Source: Prevotella melaninogenica
GTDB taxonomy: Bacteria > Bacteroidota > Bacteroidia > Bacteroidales > Bacteroidaceae
Assembly (NCBI RefSeq): GCF_003609775.1
Contig: NZ_AP018050.1
Span: 496,001-560,000 of the forward strand
Direction of reading: 5' to 3'
DNA length: 64,000 nt
The position numbers and the translations under genes are program-made. This document shows, piece after piece, positions 53,860-63,389 of the stretch; the stretch's first letter is position 1; the number at the start of each line of letters is the position of its first letter. Under the pieces are notes generated by a model that was not told the DNA's origin, made no database searches, and saw nothing but the letters and a program-made list of their open reading frames with translations.

Positions 53860-56800
53860 ATGAAAACAATTAGAAACATTGGTCTTCTCGTATTCTTACT
53901 GACCTTAGCACCAACCGTGCTAAGGGCTGGCACATGGGGTGCGAAGCCTGAACACGGTAAGACCTATCTTATCTCTTTGGGGTATGATAACAATAGTGTG
54001 CTCACACCTTACAGGTATTCTTGGTTAAGAGACACGGGACTTGCGTTCCAGACTTACACTGAAGGCAACGACTCACAGAAGTGGAAACTCATTGCTGTTG
54101 CTGGTAAGTCTGACTGCTATCAGTTTGTGAATGCTGATGGTGAAGAAGCACTTGACATGGCACTCAACGACCCAAATAAAACATGGGGATGGCCTTGTTT
54201 GTGGCGTCAGACCATCACCAATCCTAATCAGCAGGTCTATATCACAAAGAACGGCAATGGTTATCGTCTCAGTGCGGTATCAGCAAAGAACGGTCAGACC
54301 TATTACATAACAACTGGTTCTATCTCTTCTGTCAACGGATATTACTGTGGTTATGAGAACGGTGAAGCCTCTGCCGCTACACTCCAGTTTAAGGAAGTGC
54401 CTGCGGTTGTTATCCCTGAGGGAGGCGACTGGGAGAATGCAAGGATCTATGAGCGCAACAAGGAGCGTGGACACGCAACCTATATGCCTTACCCATCAAC
54501 AAAGGCAATGAAGGCAGATGGTCAGCGTTATGACAAGCCTTGGTTGGAGCCAACGGGTGCAAACTACCTTAGCTTGAATGGTACATGGAAGTTACGTTGG
54601 AGCGAGGGTCCTAAGCCTGTCTTGCTTGGTAAGGACGACTTCTGGGGCGATGGCGTTAGCACTGAGGGCTCAGTGTGGAACGATATCAATGTTCCTTCTT
54701 GTCTTGAGATGAATGGCTATGGTGAGCCAATGTATGTGAATGTAGAATATCCATTTGAGGATCGCCAGCCATACATTCGTATGAAGGCAGGTTTGAAGAA
54801 CTCAGTGGGTTCTTATCGTCGCGATTTCAACTTGCCAGAGGGCTGGGAGAATAAGCGTGTCTTCCTTCATTTTGATGGTATCTACTCTGCTGCTTACGTT
54901 TATGTAAATGGCAATGAGGTGGGTTATACCGAGGGAGCAAACAATGTCAGCGAGTTTGATATTACTAAATACGTACGCACGGGTAAGAACAATGTTGCCG
55001 TACAGGTGATTCGTTGGAGTGATGGCTCTTATCTTGAGGGTCAGGATATGTGGCACATGAGTGGTATTCATCGTGATGTTTACCTTGTGGCTACACCAAA
55101 GACTTACTTGGCAGATCATTATATTAAGTCTACTGTTACACCGGGTGCTACAACCGTTGCAACGGGTAGCGCAGCTACATCCGTAGAGCTTACCGTATGC
55201 AATCGTGATAAGACAGCAGCGCAGAAGACCGTTACTGTTACGCTCTTCGACCCATCTGGCAAGGAATTAAAGAAGATGAAGTCTGACTTTGTCTTTGCTG
55301 CTGGCGACAGCTTGAAGACACAGACTGTTGACTTCGGAACGCTCTCTGGCGTAAAACTCTGGTCGGCTGAGACCCCAACCCTCTACACCTTCACCTTCAG
55401 CCAGTCGCAAGACGGCAAGGAAGAGGAGGCTTTCTCTACAAAGTATGGATTTAGAAAGATTGATCTTAGCAAGGGTTATCTTGAAGTGAACGGCCGTCGT
55501 ACCTACCTCAAGGGTGCTAACACACAGGACACTGACCCATTGCATGGTCGCACCTTCGGTACTGATCTCATGTTAAAGGATATCACATTGATGAAGCAGT
55601 CTAACATGAATACCATCCGTACCAGCCACTATCCACGTCATGCGAAGATGATGGCAATGTTCGACCACTATGGTCTCTTCGTTGTTGATGAGGCTGACAT
55701 GGAGCTTCACAAGAACTGGGATGGACCGAAGACTATTATCAACAACAGAGATTGGACTGGTGCTATCGTTGACCGTAACGTACGCAATACCCTCCGCGAC
55801 CGCAACCACCCAAGTGTTGTCTTCTGGAGTTTGGGTAACGAGAGTGGCTCTGGTTTGAATATCATGGCGGCTTACAACGCTGTGAAAGAACTCGACAACC
55901 GCTATATCCACTATGAGGGTTCAACCCGTGACAAGGCTGAGGGCACTGATATTCACTCTGTCATGTACCCTGCAATGCACGACTGGCGTAGCGGAACAAC
56001 GGGTCCTGTGACTTCTGATGTGAACCATCCAAACACTAATAAGCCTTACTTCATGTGCGAGTATGCACACGCTATGGGTAATGCTGTGGGCAACTTGCGC
56101 GAATATTGGGAGGCTATGGAAGGCTCTGCAATGGGCGTTGGTGGCTGTATCTGGGACTTTGTTGACCAGAGTATCTACTCTTACGATGCTATTCGCAACA
56201 ACCAGTTGACACAGAATGGCTTCCCTGCTTATATCACTGGTTTCGACCGTCCGGGTCCTCATCAGCATAACTTCGTCAACAATGGTTTGGTGAATGCAGA
56301 CCGTGCTTGGAGTGCTGAGTTAGACGAGGTGAAGCGTGTTTACCAGTGGGTAGCCTTCGATTTGAATACAACAAGCCGTCAGGTGAAGTTGACAAATAAG
56401 TATCTCGATCGCAACCTCGACCAGTTCTATCTCAAGTGGACCCTCCTCGTTGATGGTAAGCCAGTACAGGATGGTACCTTCAAGAAGCTCAACTGCGCTG
56501 CTGGTGCTACACAGACTGTTGATTTGAAGTATAACACTGCTGCCTATGCAGGTAAGGAAATCTTCCTCAACATCGGTCTTTATACAAAGGATGCAACACT
56601 CTGGTGCGATCGTGATTATCCTGTTGCTCAGTTCCAAAAGCAGTTAGCAGCTGGCGCAACAACCCTTGCTGAGGTTGATAATACTAAGGCGGATGCACTC
56701 CACGCAACCCATAATGCAGATGGTGGTTACACTTATGCAAACGGCAAGCAGAAGGTGACATTCGACAAGCAGGGTAATATCACTGAGTGGTCATACGATG

Positions 56801-57678
56801 GTAAGAACCTCTTTGTAACAAATGAAGGTCCACGTTTCGAGCGTTATCGTTGGATTGAGAATGATGGTCCGATGGAGGCTTATAACAATGGTCCTACCGA
56901 TAATGGCGTAACTTCACAGACTGCAACCTTCCAGCTCTCTGGCGATGGTAAGACAGCAACAGTGAACGTTAACCAGAACGGCAACTATTGCAAGGCTACT
57001 TATAAGTACACTGTCAATGCTAACGGAACCATCGACCTCACCAGCTCGTATGAGGCACAGGGTAATGGCGCAAGACGTTTAGGCTTCAGCCTGAACTTCC
57101 CAGAGGAACTCTCTAAGGTAAGCTATTATGCACGTGGTCCATTGGCTAACTATGTTGACCGTCTCGACGGTTCAGACTTCGGTGTCTACGAGACTTCTGT
57201 AAAGGATATGTATGAGCCATTCGCACACCCACAGAGCAACGGCAACCGCGTTGGTCTTCGTTGGCTTACCCTCACAAACAACGAGGGTAATGGTGTGAAG
57301 GTTGAGACAGCAGGCGATGTAGCCTTCTCTCTGACTCCTTGGACAGAAAGAGAGATGCGCGATGCACGTCACGAATGGGAGTTGCCAGCAAGCAATCGCA
57401 CCGTAGCTCACTTTGATGCTATCCAGCAGGGTGTCGGTAACGGCTCTTGTGGTCCTGGCCCATTGAATGAGTATAAGGTTCAGCAGGGCAAGAAATACAC
57501 TAACACCGTGCGTTTCATCCCTTTTTCAGAAGCGGCAGATGATACCGCAAACGGAATCTCTGCCGTAGTAAATCCAACAGCAACAACAGCACAAGTCTAC
57601 GACCTCTCGGGTCGTAGACTCCCTGAAGCTCCTGCCAAAGGACTCTATATTCAGGGCGGTAAAGTTATAGCAAACTAA
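53860..57678 (+). CDS. GH2 beta-galactosidase (LacZ-type, secreted) with trefoil-like module
   Basis: About 1272 aa from the ATG at 53860, giving signal peptide MKTIRNIGLLVFLLTLAPTVLRA; an earlier GTG frame start is not preferred. A RICIN-like module (KTYLISLGYDNNSVLTPYRY) precedes the GH2 jelly-roll (NGYGEPMYVNVEYPF), Ig-like and TIM-barrel domains. The acid/base Glu is in SLGNESGSG (about residue 661) and the nucleophile in FMCEYAHAMGN (about 734). A Bgal small-chain-like domain follows (EGPRFERYRW). The protein ends in a T9SS tail (VYDLSGRRLPEAPAKGLYIQ). It would release beta-linked galactose from host O-glycans or related glycans. Confidence 0.93.
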   Translation: MKTIRNIGLLVFLLTLAPTVLRAGTWGAKPEHGKTYLISLGYDNNSVLTPYRYSWLRDTGLAFQTYTEGNDSQKWKLIAVAGKSDCYQFVNADGEEALDMALNDPNKTWGWPCLWRQTITNPNQQVYITKNGNGYRLSAVSAKNGQTYYITTGSISSVNGYYCGYENGEASAATLQFKEVPAVVIPEGGDWENARIYERNKERGHATYMPYPSTKAMKADGQRYDKPWLEPTGANYLSLNGTWKLRWSEGPKPVLLGKDDFWGDGVSTEGSVWNDINVPSCLEMNGYGEPMYVNVEYPFEDRQPYIRMKAGLKNSVGSYRRDFNLPEGWENKRVFLHFDGIYSAAYVYVNGNEVGYTEGANNVSEFDITKYVRTGKNNVAVQVIRWSDGSYLEGQDMWHMSGIHRDVYLVATPKTYLADHYIKSTVTPGATTVATGSAATSVELTVCNRDKTAAQKTVTVTLFDPSGKELKKMKSDFVFAAGDSLKTQTVDFGTLSGVKLWSAETPTLYTFTFSQSQDGKEEEAFSTKYGFRKIDLSKGYLEVNGRRTYLKGANTQDTDPLHGRTFGTDLMLKDITLMKQSNMNTIRTSHYPRHAKMMAMFDHYGLFVVDEADMELHKNWDGPKTIINNRDWTGAIVDRNVRNTLRDRNHPSVVFWSLGNESGSGLNIMAAYNAVKELDNRYIHYEGSTRDKAEGTDIHSVMYPAMHDWRSGTTGPVTSDVNHPNTNKPYFMCEYAHAMGNAVGNLREYWEAMEGSAMGVGGCIWDFVDQSIYSYDAIRNNQLTQNGFPAYITGFDRPGPHQHNFVNNGLVNADRAWSAELDEVKRVYQWVAFDLNTTSRQVKLTNKYLDRNLDQFYLKWTLLVDGKPVQDGTFKKLNCAAGATQTVDLKYNTAAYAGKEIFLNIGLYTKDATLWCDRDYPVAQFQKQLAAGATTLAEVDNTKADALHATHNADGGYTYANGKQKVTFDKQGNITEWSYDGKNLFVTNEGPRFERYRWIENDGPMEAYNNGPTDNGVTSQTATFQLSGDGKTATVNVNQNGNYCKATYKYTVNANGTIDLTSSYEAQGNGARRLGFSLNFPEELSKVSYYARGPLANYVDRLDGSDFGVYETSVKDMYEPFAHPQSNGNRVGLRWLTLTNNEGNGVKVETAGDVAFSLTPWTEREMRDARHEWELPASNRTVAHFDAIQQGVGNGSCGPGPLNEYKVQQGKKYTNTVRFIPFSEAADDTANGISAVVNPTATTAQVYDLSGRRLPEAPAKGLYIQGGKVIAN

Positions 57679-58029
57679 CGTACTACATGCCAAGTTCTAT
57701 GGACTTGACAGTAGGGTAGGGGCGCACGAAGTATTCCTCTGTAATCATCATGTTGACGGATGTATGCCTTGTGCGTCTTTACATTTCAAAGCGGTAATTC
57801 CACTGGTTAACTAAAATATTCTAATAATAGGTTTGTCTTTCGCCTAAATCATGACAATAAAGCTGCGCTCTTTTCGTTCTCAACAATGGTGCTGACGGCA
57901 GGCACATGATGTGCGGATGGTATGCACCACTTGTGCTGACGGCAGGCACGCTTTCAAGAGGATACTCCGAAGGAGAGCGAAAACGCTTATGACTTTATCA
58001 GATAGAAATAAAATAAAAATATCTTTATT
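57679..58029 (+). other. Leader region of the permease gene with GCAC-hairpin repeats
   Basis: 350 bp without a gene. TAGGTTTG near 57828 fits the -7 form without a good -33. GTGCTGACGGCAGGCAC occurs twice (about 57891 and 57933), each beside a small GCAC...GTGC hairpin. The same kind of repeat lies in the M60 leader. Confidence 0.5.
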
Positions 58030-59247
58030 ATGAAACAAAAAAGTAACTTTCTATTTCCTTTAGCCATTATTGGCTTATTCTTCTTCTCTATTGGCTTTGC
58101 CTTGGGTATCAACTCTTACCTGATGCCAGTATTGGAGAAATCAATGAATATCTCTGGTGCAGCATCAAGTTTGCTGCTCGCAGCAACCTTTATCCCGTTC
58201 CTCTTGTTCGGTATTCCTGCAACACATTGTATTAAGGCAATCGGCTATAAGCGTACAATGGCTTTGTCATTTGTCATCTTTGCTGCTGCCTTTGGTTTGT
58301 TCATCCTTGCTGCTAAGCAGAACTCTTTGACATGGTTCCTCATTGCGAGCTTCGTCAGTGGTGCTGCTAACGCTGTTTTGCAGGCTTCGGTCAATCCTTA
58401 CGTGACCATTCTTGGCCCTATGGATTCAGCCGCACGTCGTATTTCTTGTATGGGTATCAGTAATAAGTTGGCTTGGCCTGTTACAACACTCTTCATCACT
58501 TTGGTGATTGGTAAGGGTATCGGCGATACACAGCTTAGCGACCTCTATATGCCATTCGGTATCATCATCGGTATCTTCTTGCTCTTGGGTGTTATCGCGT
58601 TGATGGCTCCACTACCTGACGTGAAGGCTGCAGGTGAGGACGATAGCGAGAGTAGCGACGAGACAGCAGCTAACTCATACGCTGACGGTAAGACAAGTAT
58701 CATGCAGTTCCCACACTTGTTGTTGGGCTGTTTGGCTCTCTTCCTCTATGTGGGTGTAGAGACTATTTCGCTCGCAACGGCAACGGGTTATGCTCAGTCA
58801 TTGGGCTTGGAAGGCGATAACTACGGATTTATCCCATCTATCGGTATGATCGTGGGCTATATCTGTGGTGTAATCTTCATCCCACGTTACCTCTCACAGG
58901 CTGCAGCAATGCGTATCTGTGCTATCGTAGCCCTCGTGGGTAGTGTGGCAGTAGCAGTCGTTCCAGATCCAGTAATCTCTGTTTATTGCATCTTCTTGAT
59001 GGCGTTAGGCTGTTCACTCATGTGGCCAGCGTTGTGGCCTTTGGCAATGGCAGACCTTGGCAAGTTCACTAAGTCGGGTGCTTCCTTGCTGACAATGGCA
59101 ATTGCTGGTGGTGCTGTTATGCCTTGGTTGCGTGGTTTGGTACAGGATGCAACGTCTTTCCAGACCTCTTATTGGGTGAGCGTTCCTTGTTTCCTCTTCA
59201 TCCTTTACTACGGAATGGCAGGATATAAGATTCGTACAAAGAAGTAG
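58030..59247 (+). CDS. Sugar:H+ symporter of the FucP/GluP major facilitator family
   Basis: A 405-aa membrane protein with about 12 hydrophobic segments. The motif NPYVTILGPMDSAARRIS near residue 120 is diagnostic for the glucose/galactose (GluP) and fucose (FucP) permease group. An acidic, Ser-rich loop between the two halves (GEDDSESSDE, about residue 203) is usual. Being next to GH95 and GH2, it probably takes up fucose, galactose or glucose freed in the periplasm. The exact sugar cannot be told from sequence. Confidence 0.9.
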   Translation: MKQKSNFLFPLAIIGLFFFSIGFALGINSYLMPVLEKSMNISGAASSLLLAATFIPFLLFGIPATHCIKAIGYKRTMALSFVIFAAAFGLFILAAKQNSLTWFLIASFVSGAANAVLQASVNPYVTILGPMDSAARRISCMGISNKLAWPVTTLFITLVIGKGIGDTQLSDLYMPFGIIIGIFLLLGVIALMAPLPDVKAAGEDDSESSDETAANSYADGKTSIMQFPHLLLGCLALFLYVGVETISLATATGYAQSLGLEGDNYGFIPSIGMIVGYICGVIFIPRYLSQAAAMRICAIVALVGSVAVAVVPDPVISVYCIFLMALGCSLMWPALWPLAMADLGKFTKSGASLLTMAIAGGAVMPWLRGLVQDATSFQTSYWVSVPCFLFILYYGMAGYKIRTKK

Positions 59248-59320
59248 GGGGTTGAGGAGTTAAGGAGTTAAATGCGAGGAGTTAAGGAGTTAAATGGAGT
59301 TAGAGGAGTTAAGACAACAC
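59248..59320 (+). repeat. Short GAGTTAAGGAGTTAAATG repeats after the permease gene
   Basis: GAGGAGTTAAGGAGTTAAATG is repeated about three times directly after the stop codon. Low-complexity, function unknown. Confidence 0.6.
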
Positions 59321-59410
59321 CGTCTACACTTGTTTTTTTGCCTAATATAATATTCACTTCTTTCTTTTCTCCACCTCCGTATTGTAAATAAAAATCAAAC
59401 CTTAAAAATA

Positions 59411-59447
59411 AAAAGGGCGTTAATTCCATTCGAATTAACGCCCTTTT
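59411..59447. terminator. Bidirectional hairpin terminator (GCCCTTTT family)
   Basis: A perfect 16-bp stem AAAAGGGCGTTAATTC / GAATTAACGCCCTTTT with a 5-nt loop. More modules of the family continue to about 59515 (GATGCCCTTTTG, ACGCCCTTTTG, AGCACCTTTCG). Confidence 0.75.
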
Positions 59448-59792
59448 AGCTTGCAAAAGATGCCCTTTTGAGGTCTTACTAACGCCCTTTTGAAGTCCAA
59501 TTAAGCACCTTTCGAAATTGACTCTCACAACTGTTTGATAATAAACTACTTATATTGACATTAAAAATACATGTTTTTAGCTCTTTTTCTCGCCTTTTTA
59601 TCGGATGATTTGTAATAATATTTCAAACCTCGGTATTCAAAGTTTTAAGCTTAAAGTTGCGGTGCATTCTCTCACAGAACTCACAGATAAACAGATGACA
59701 CAGAAACCTCCCCCAACCCCTCCAAAGGAGGGGGGCTGCCTAACGGATAGTGGGTAAACTAAATCAACTAACCTGCAATAGCTTTACACTTC

Positions 59793-60125
59793 ATATCATA
59801 ATTATGACGTACTGATGAGAACTCAGTTCGAATAATTTTGACTTATGAATTCTGAATTACAATAGTAATCATGAGTATGGATTATGAACTCTGAATTACA
59901 ATAGTAATCATAATCATGAATTATGAACTCTGAATTACAATAGTAATCATAATTATGAATTGTGAATTATGAATTGTGAATTATCACTAATCATAATTAT
60001 GAATTATGGATTATGGATTATGAATTACAATAGTAATCATAATTATGAATTGTGAATTATGAATTATGAATTAATAGAGGATTATGAATTATGAATTAAT
60101 AGAGGATTATGAATTTTGAATTCCG
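59793..60125. repeat. AATTATGAATTATG repeat region upstream of PUL 2
   Basis: About 330 bp made largely of AATTATGAATT, ATTGTGAATTATG and ACAATAGTAATCATAATTATG units. A hammerhead-core-like copy lies at 59808-59831. No gene. Confidence 0.8.
59808..59831 (+). repeat. Hammerhead-core-like dispersed repeat, copy E
   Basis: CGTACTGATGAGAACTCAG then TTCGAA, with stem GAAC/GTTC around a TCA loop, preceded by CATAATTATGA and followed by TAATT. Confidence 0.6.
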
Positions 60126-60179
60126 TTAACTACTTGTGTGCGTGAACAATACTTCATATTGAAAAAAAAGAAGTTTTCT

Positions 60180-60211
60180 TTTGGTGTTTATTGTATAAAC
60201 GACTATATTTG
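60180..60211 (+). promoter_or_regulatory. Promoter of PUL 2 susC
   Basis: TTTG at 60180-60183 and TATATTTG at 60204-60211 with a 20-nt spacer, a near-ideal Bacteroidetes promoter about 28 bp from the start codon. Confidence 0.75.
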
Positions 60212-60238
60212 TAGCATAAACCTAAATCAATAGAATAT

Positions 60239-63200
60239 ATGTCTAATTTTATGAAAGTAAGTCAGAACCGCAGAAAGCACCCACCATTTGTTAGTGGTCG
60301 CTTAGCTTTCTCTTTTGCACTTGGGTTGATGGCGTTTGCACCGTCCCCAGTATTAGCCAATGTGGATGCGAACACGAGTATGAGTGTTCAGCAGCAAAAG
60401 CAAAGTATTAATGGTGTGGTAAAAGATGCTAATGGCGACCCTGTCATTGGTGCTTCTGTACTGGCAAATGGTACTCCAGTAGGGGTGACCGACATGGATG
60501 GTCGCTTCTCAGTCTCTGTTGCTCCGGGTACGGAGTTGAAGATTAGTTATGTTGGTTTCGCCACTCAGAGCGTCATGGTGAGAAGTGGTGTGACGAACTA
60601 TAACATTACCCTAAAGGATGAGAACAGCGCCTTGAGCGAGGTTGTTGTTGTCGGTTATGGTACACAGAAGAAGGCAAACCTCTCTGGTTCTGTTGCACAG
60701 CTTGATAGTAAGGCACTCGAAAACCGCCCTATCTCTAACGTGTCTTCAGGCTTGCAGGGCTTGCTTCCGGGTATCACGGTGACCGGAGCTGACGGTGCAC
60801 CGGGTTTGGATAATGGTACGATTCTTGTGCGTGGTGTGGGAACATTGAACTCAGCTACGCCATATATCTTGATTGATGGTGTTGAAGCAGGAACATTGAA
60901 CTCGCTCGACCCAGAGGATATAGCGAGTATTTCTGTCCTAAAAGATGCTTCTTCAGCAGCCATCTATGGTTCAAAAGCATCTAATGGTGTGATACTGGTA
61001 ACTACAAAACGAGGACAGAATGGTGCGCCAAAGGTTAGTTATTCAGGTTATTTTGGTATTCAGAATGCAACAGCCTTGATGGAAAGGATGAACTCTGCCG
61101 ATGCCGCTTACTATTATAATAAGGCATTGGAGCGTAGTGGTAAGGCTGCACGTTTCTCTGATGAAGCGATTCAGAAGTTCCGTGATGGTTCAGACCCTTA
61201 CAACTATCCTAATACAGACTGGTACGATCTTGCATTCAAGACAGCTTGGCAGAACCGCCATAGCGTGAATGTTACAGGTGGTAACGAGTATGTGAAGTAT
61301 CTTGCTTCTGCAGGTTATCTCAAGCAGAGCAGTATTCTTCCTAATGCAGGTCGTGAGCAGTTTAATGGTCGTGCAAATCTTGACATGGTGTTGTCAAAGC
61401 GCATCACTGCCCATCTTAACCTCTCTTATATCCAAAACAACTACCGCGATGCAAGTAGTGCATACGCTGGTGGTAGTAGCGATCAGATTATTCGTCAGCT
61501 GAATATCATCGCACCTTGGATTGTGTATAAGTACGAAGATGGTACATACGGTACTGTTTCTGATGGTAACCCAATGGCTTGGCTGGAGTCAGGTATGACC
61601 GTAAATCGCAACAACCGCAACTTTACGGGTATGTTGGGTATTGACTATCAGATTTTTAATGATTTGAAGTTGACGCTGCAGGGTGCATACGTTGATGCTT
61701 CTCAGCGTTATTCTTACTTCCAAAAGTTCATTCAGTATAACCCTAATAAGGCATCTGACCCTAACAAATTGGAGATTGCTCACTATGACTGGCACCGCAC
61801 AACCTTCGATGCATTCCTGAACTATGACAAGTCATTTGCGAAGCATAACTTCAAGGCTATGCTCGGATGGCATACTGAACGCTATAAGTATCTGCCAGAT
61901 TGGATGTATCGTAAGAACTTCCCTAATAATGAACTTACCGATTTGAACGCTGGTGATGCTTCGACACAACAGAATGCTGGTAACACTCGCGAGCTGGCGA
62001 TGGTGTCATACTTCGGTCGTCTGAATTACGATTATGCAGGTCGTTACCTCTTTGAGGCAAACTTCCGTTCTGATGCTTCTTCACGCTTTGCGGAGGCTCA
62101 TCGCTGGGGCTTCTTCCCATCATTCTCAGCTGCATGGCGTATCTCTGAGGAGCCATTCATGGAGAGTTCAAAGTCATGGTTGAATAACTTGAAGTTGCGT
62201 GCATCATGGGGTCAGTTGGGTAATCAGGATGCTTTGAACGATTACTATCCTTGGATGAATACTTACAACCTCAATGCGAAGTATCCATTTGGTGGTCAGC
62301 TCACTCCGGGTTACTATCAGGGTAGCTATCACCTTGAGACTATCTCTTGGGAACGTTCTACTACATGGGGCGTTGGTCTTGACTTTACCCTCTTCGGTGG
62401 TTTGACTGGTTCGTTGGATTACTACAACCGCAAGACGACTGGTATCATCATGGACGTATCTGCTCCAGCAGAGTTTGCACTCGGTGCTTACAAGGATAAT
62501 ATCGGTGCATTGCGTAATCAGGGTGTGGAACTCTCATTGGCTTACGCAAAGCAGTTGAACAAGGATTGGACAATCAATGTTGGTGCGAACTTCTCTTACA
62601 ACAAGAATAAGATTCTCTACTTGGGTGAGGGAACCGAATATGTTGTAGATAAGGATAACCGCAACCGCCGTACAGCTATTGGTCAGCAGTACAAGAGCTA
62701 TTATATGTACAAGGCAACGGGTAAGTTCTTCAACTCACAGCAGGAGGCTGACGACTACACAGCGAAGTATGGCAACCCATTCGGACGTAAGTTCATGGCG
62801 GGTGACCTTATCTATGAGGACACAAACGATGATGGTAAGCTCGATTCAAACGACCGTATCTACACCAAGCATACGGATATCCCTGCAATTACTTACGGCT
62901 TCAACCTTGGTGCAACATGGAAGAACGTAGACTTCTCTATGATTTGGCAGGGTGTTGGTGCTGTATCTCATATCTACAACCGTGAGGTTCTTGGTGAGTT
63001 CTCTGGTGATGCCAGCCACCCTTCAACACTGTGGAAAGACTCATGGACAGACGACAACCACAATGCTAAGTTGCCACGTGTATTCGAGACAGGAAACAGC
63101 CCAAGCGACATGACTCGTGCGATGTCAACCTTCTGGTTGTGGAACACAGCTTACTTGCGTTTGAAGACTTTGCAGTTGGGTTACACCCTTCCAAAGAGCG

Positions 63201-63367
63201 CACTCAAAGCAGTTGGTCTTGAGAAGGTACGTATCTACTATGCAGGTGAAAACCTCCTTACCTTCGATGCATTACCATTCAATATTGACCCAGAAGTGAC
63301 CAGCGAGCGTGGATCATCTTATCCATTGCTGCGTTCACATTCTATCGGTATCAATATCACATTCTAA
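60239..63367 (+). CDS. SusC-like TonB-dependent transporter (PUL 2)
   Basis: 1042 aa (a second Met at codon 5 is an alternative start). A rather long pre-sequence with the hydrophobic LAFSFALGLMAFAPSPVLA acts as signal peptide. Then come a carboxypeptidase-regulatory-like domain (INGVVKDANGDPVIGASVL), TonB box (LSEVVVVGYGTQKKA), plug (YILIDGVEAGTLNSLDPEDI, SVLKDASSAAIYGSKASNG) and barrel ending HSIGINITF. It is diverged from the SusC at 33325-36435, so it likely serves another substrate. The partner susD begins 22 bp later. Confidence 0.95.
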   Translation: MSNFMKVSQNRRKHPPFVSGRLAFSFALGLMAFAPSPVLANVDANTSMSVQQQKQSINGVVKDANGDPVIGASVLANGTPVGVTDMDGRFSVSVAPGTELKISYVGFATQSVMVRSGVTNYNITLKDENSALSEVVVVGYGTQKKANLSGSVAQLDSKALENRPISNVSSGLQGLLPGITVTGADGAPGLDNGTILVRGVGTLNSATPYILIDGVEAGTLNSLDPEDIASISVLKDASSAAIYGSKASNGVILVTTKRGQNGAPKVSYSGYFGIQNATALMERMNSADAAYYYNKALERSGKAARFSDEAIQKFRDGSDPYNYPNTDWYDLAFKTAWQNRHSVNVTGGNEYVKYLASAGYLKQSSILPNAGREQFNGRANLDMVLSKRITAHLNLSYIQNNYRDASSAYAGGSSDQIIRQLNIIAPWIVYKYEDGTYGTVSDGNPMAWLESGMTVNRNNRNFTGMLGIDYQIFNDLKLTLQGAYVDASQRYSYFQKFIQYNPNKASDPNKLEIAHYDWHRTTFDAFLNYDKSFAKHNFKAMLGWHTERYKYLPDWMYRKNFPNNELTDLNAGDASTQQNAGNTRELAMVSYFGRLNYDYAGRYLFEANFRSDASSRFAEAHRWGFFPSFSAAWRISEEPFMESSKSWLNNLKLRASWGQLGNQDALNDYYPWMNTYNLNAKYPFGGQLTPGYYQGSYHLETISWERSTTWGVGLDFTLFGGLTGSLDYYNRKTTGIIMDVSAPAEFALGAYKDNIGALRNQGVELSLAYAKQLNKDWTINVGANFSYNKNKILYLGEGTEYVVDKDNRNRRTAIGQQYKSYYMYKATGKFFNSQQEADDYTAKYGNPFGRKFMAGDLIYEDTNDDGKLDSNDRIYTKHTDIPAITYGFNLGATWKNVDFSMIWQGVGAVSHIYNREVLGEFSGDASHPSTLWKDSWTDDNHNAKLPRVFETGNSPSDMTRAMSTFWLWNTAYLRLKTLQLGYTLPKSALKAVGLEKVRIYYAGENLLTFDALPFNIDPEVTSERGSSYPLLRSHSIGINITF

Positions 63368-63389
63368 CCGTAAATACCCGATATACATT

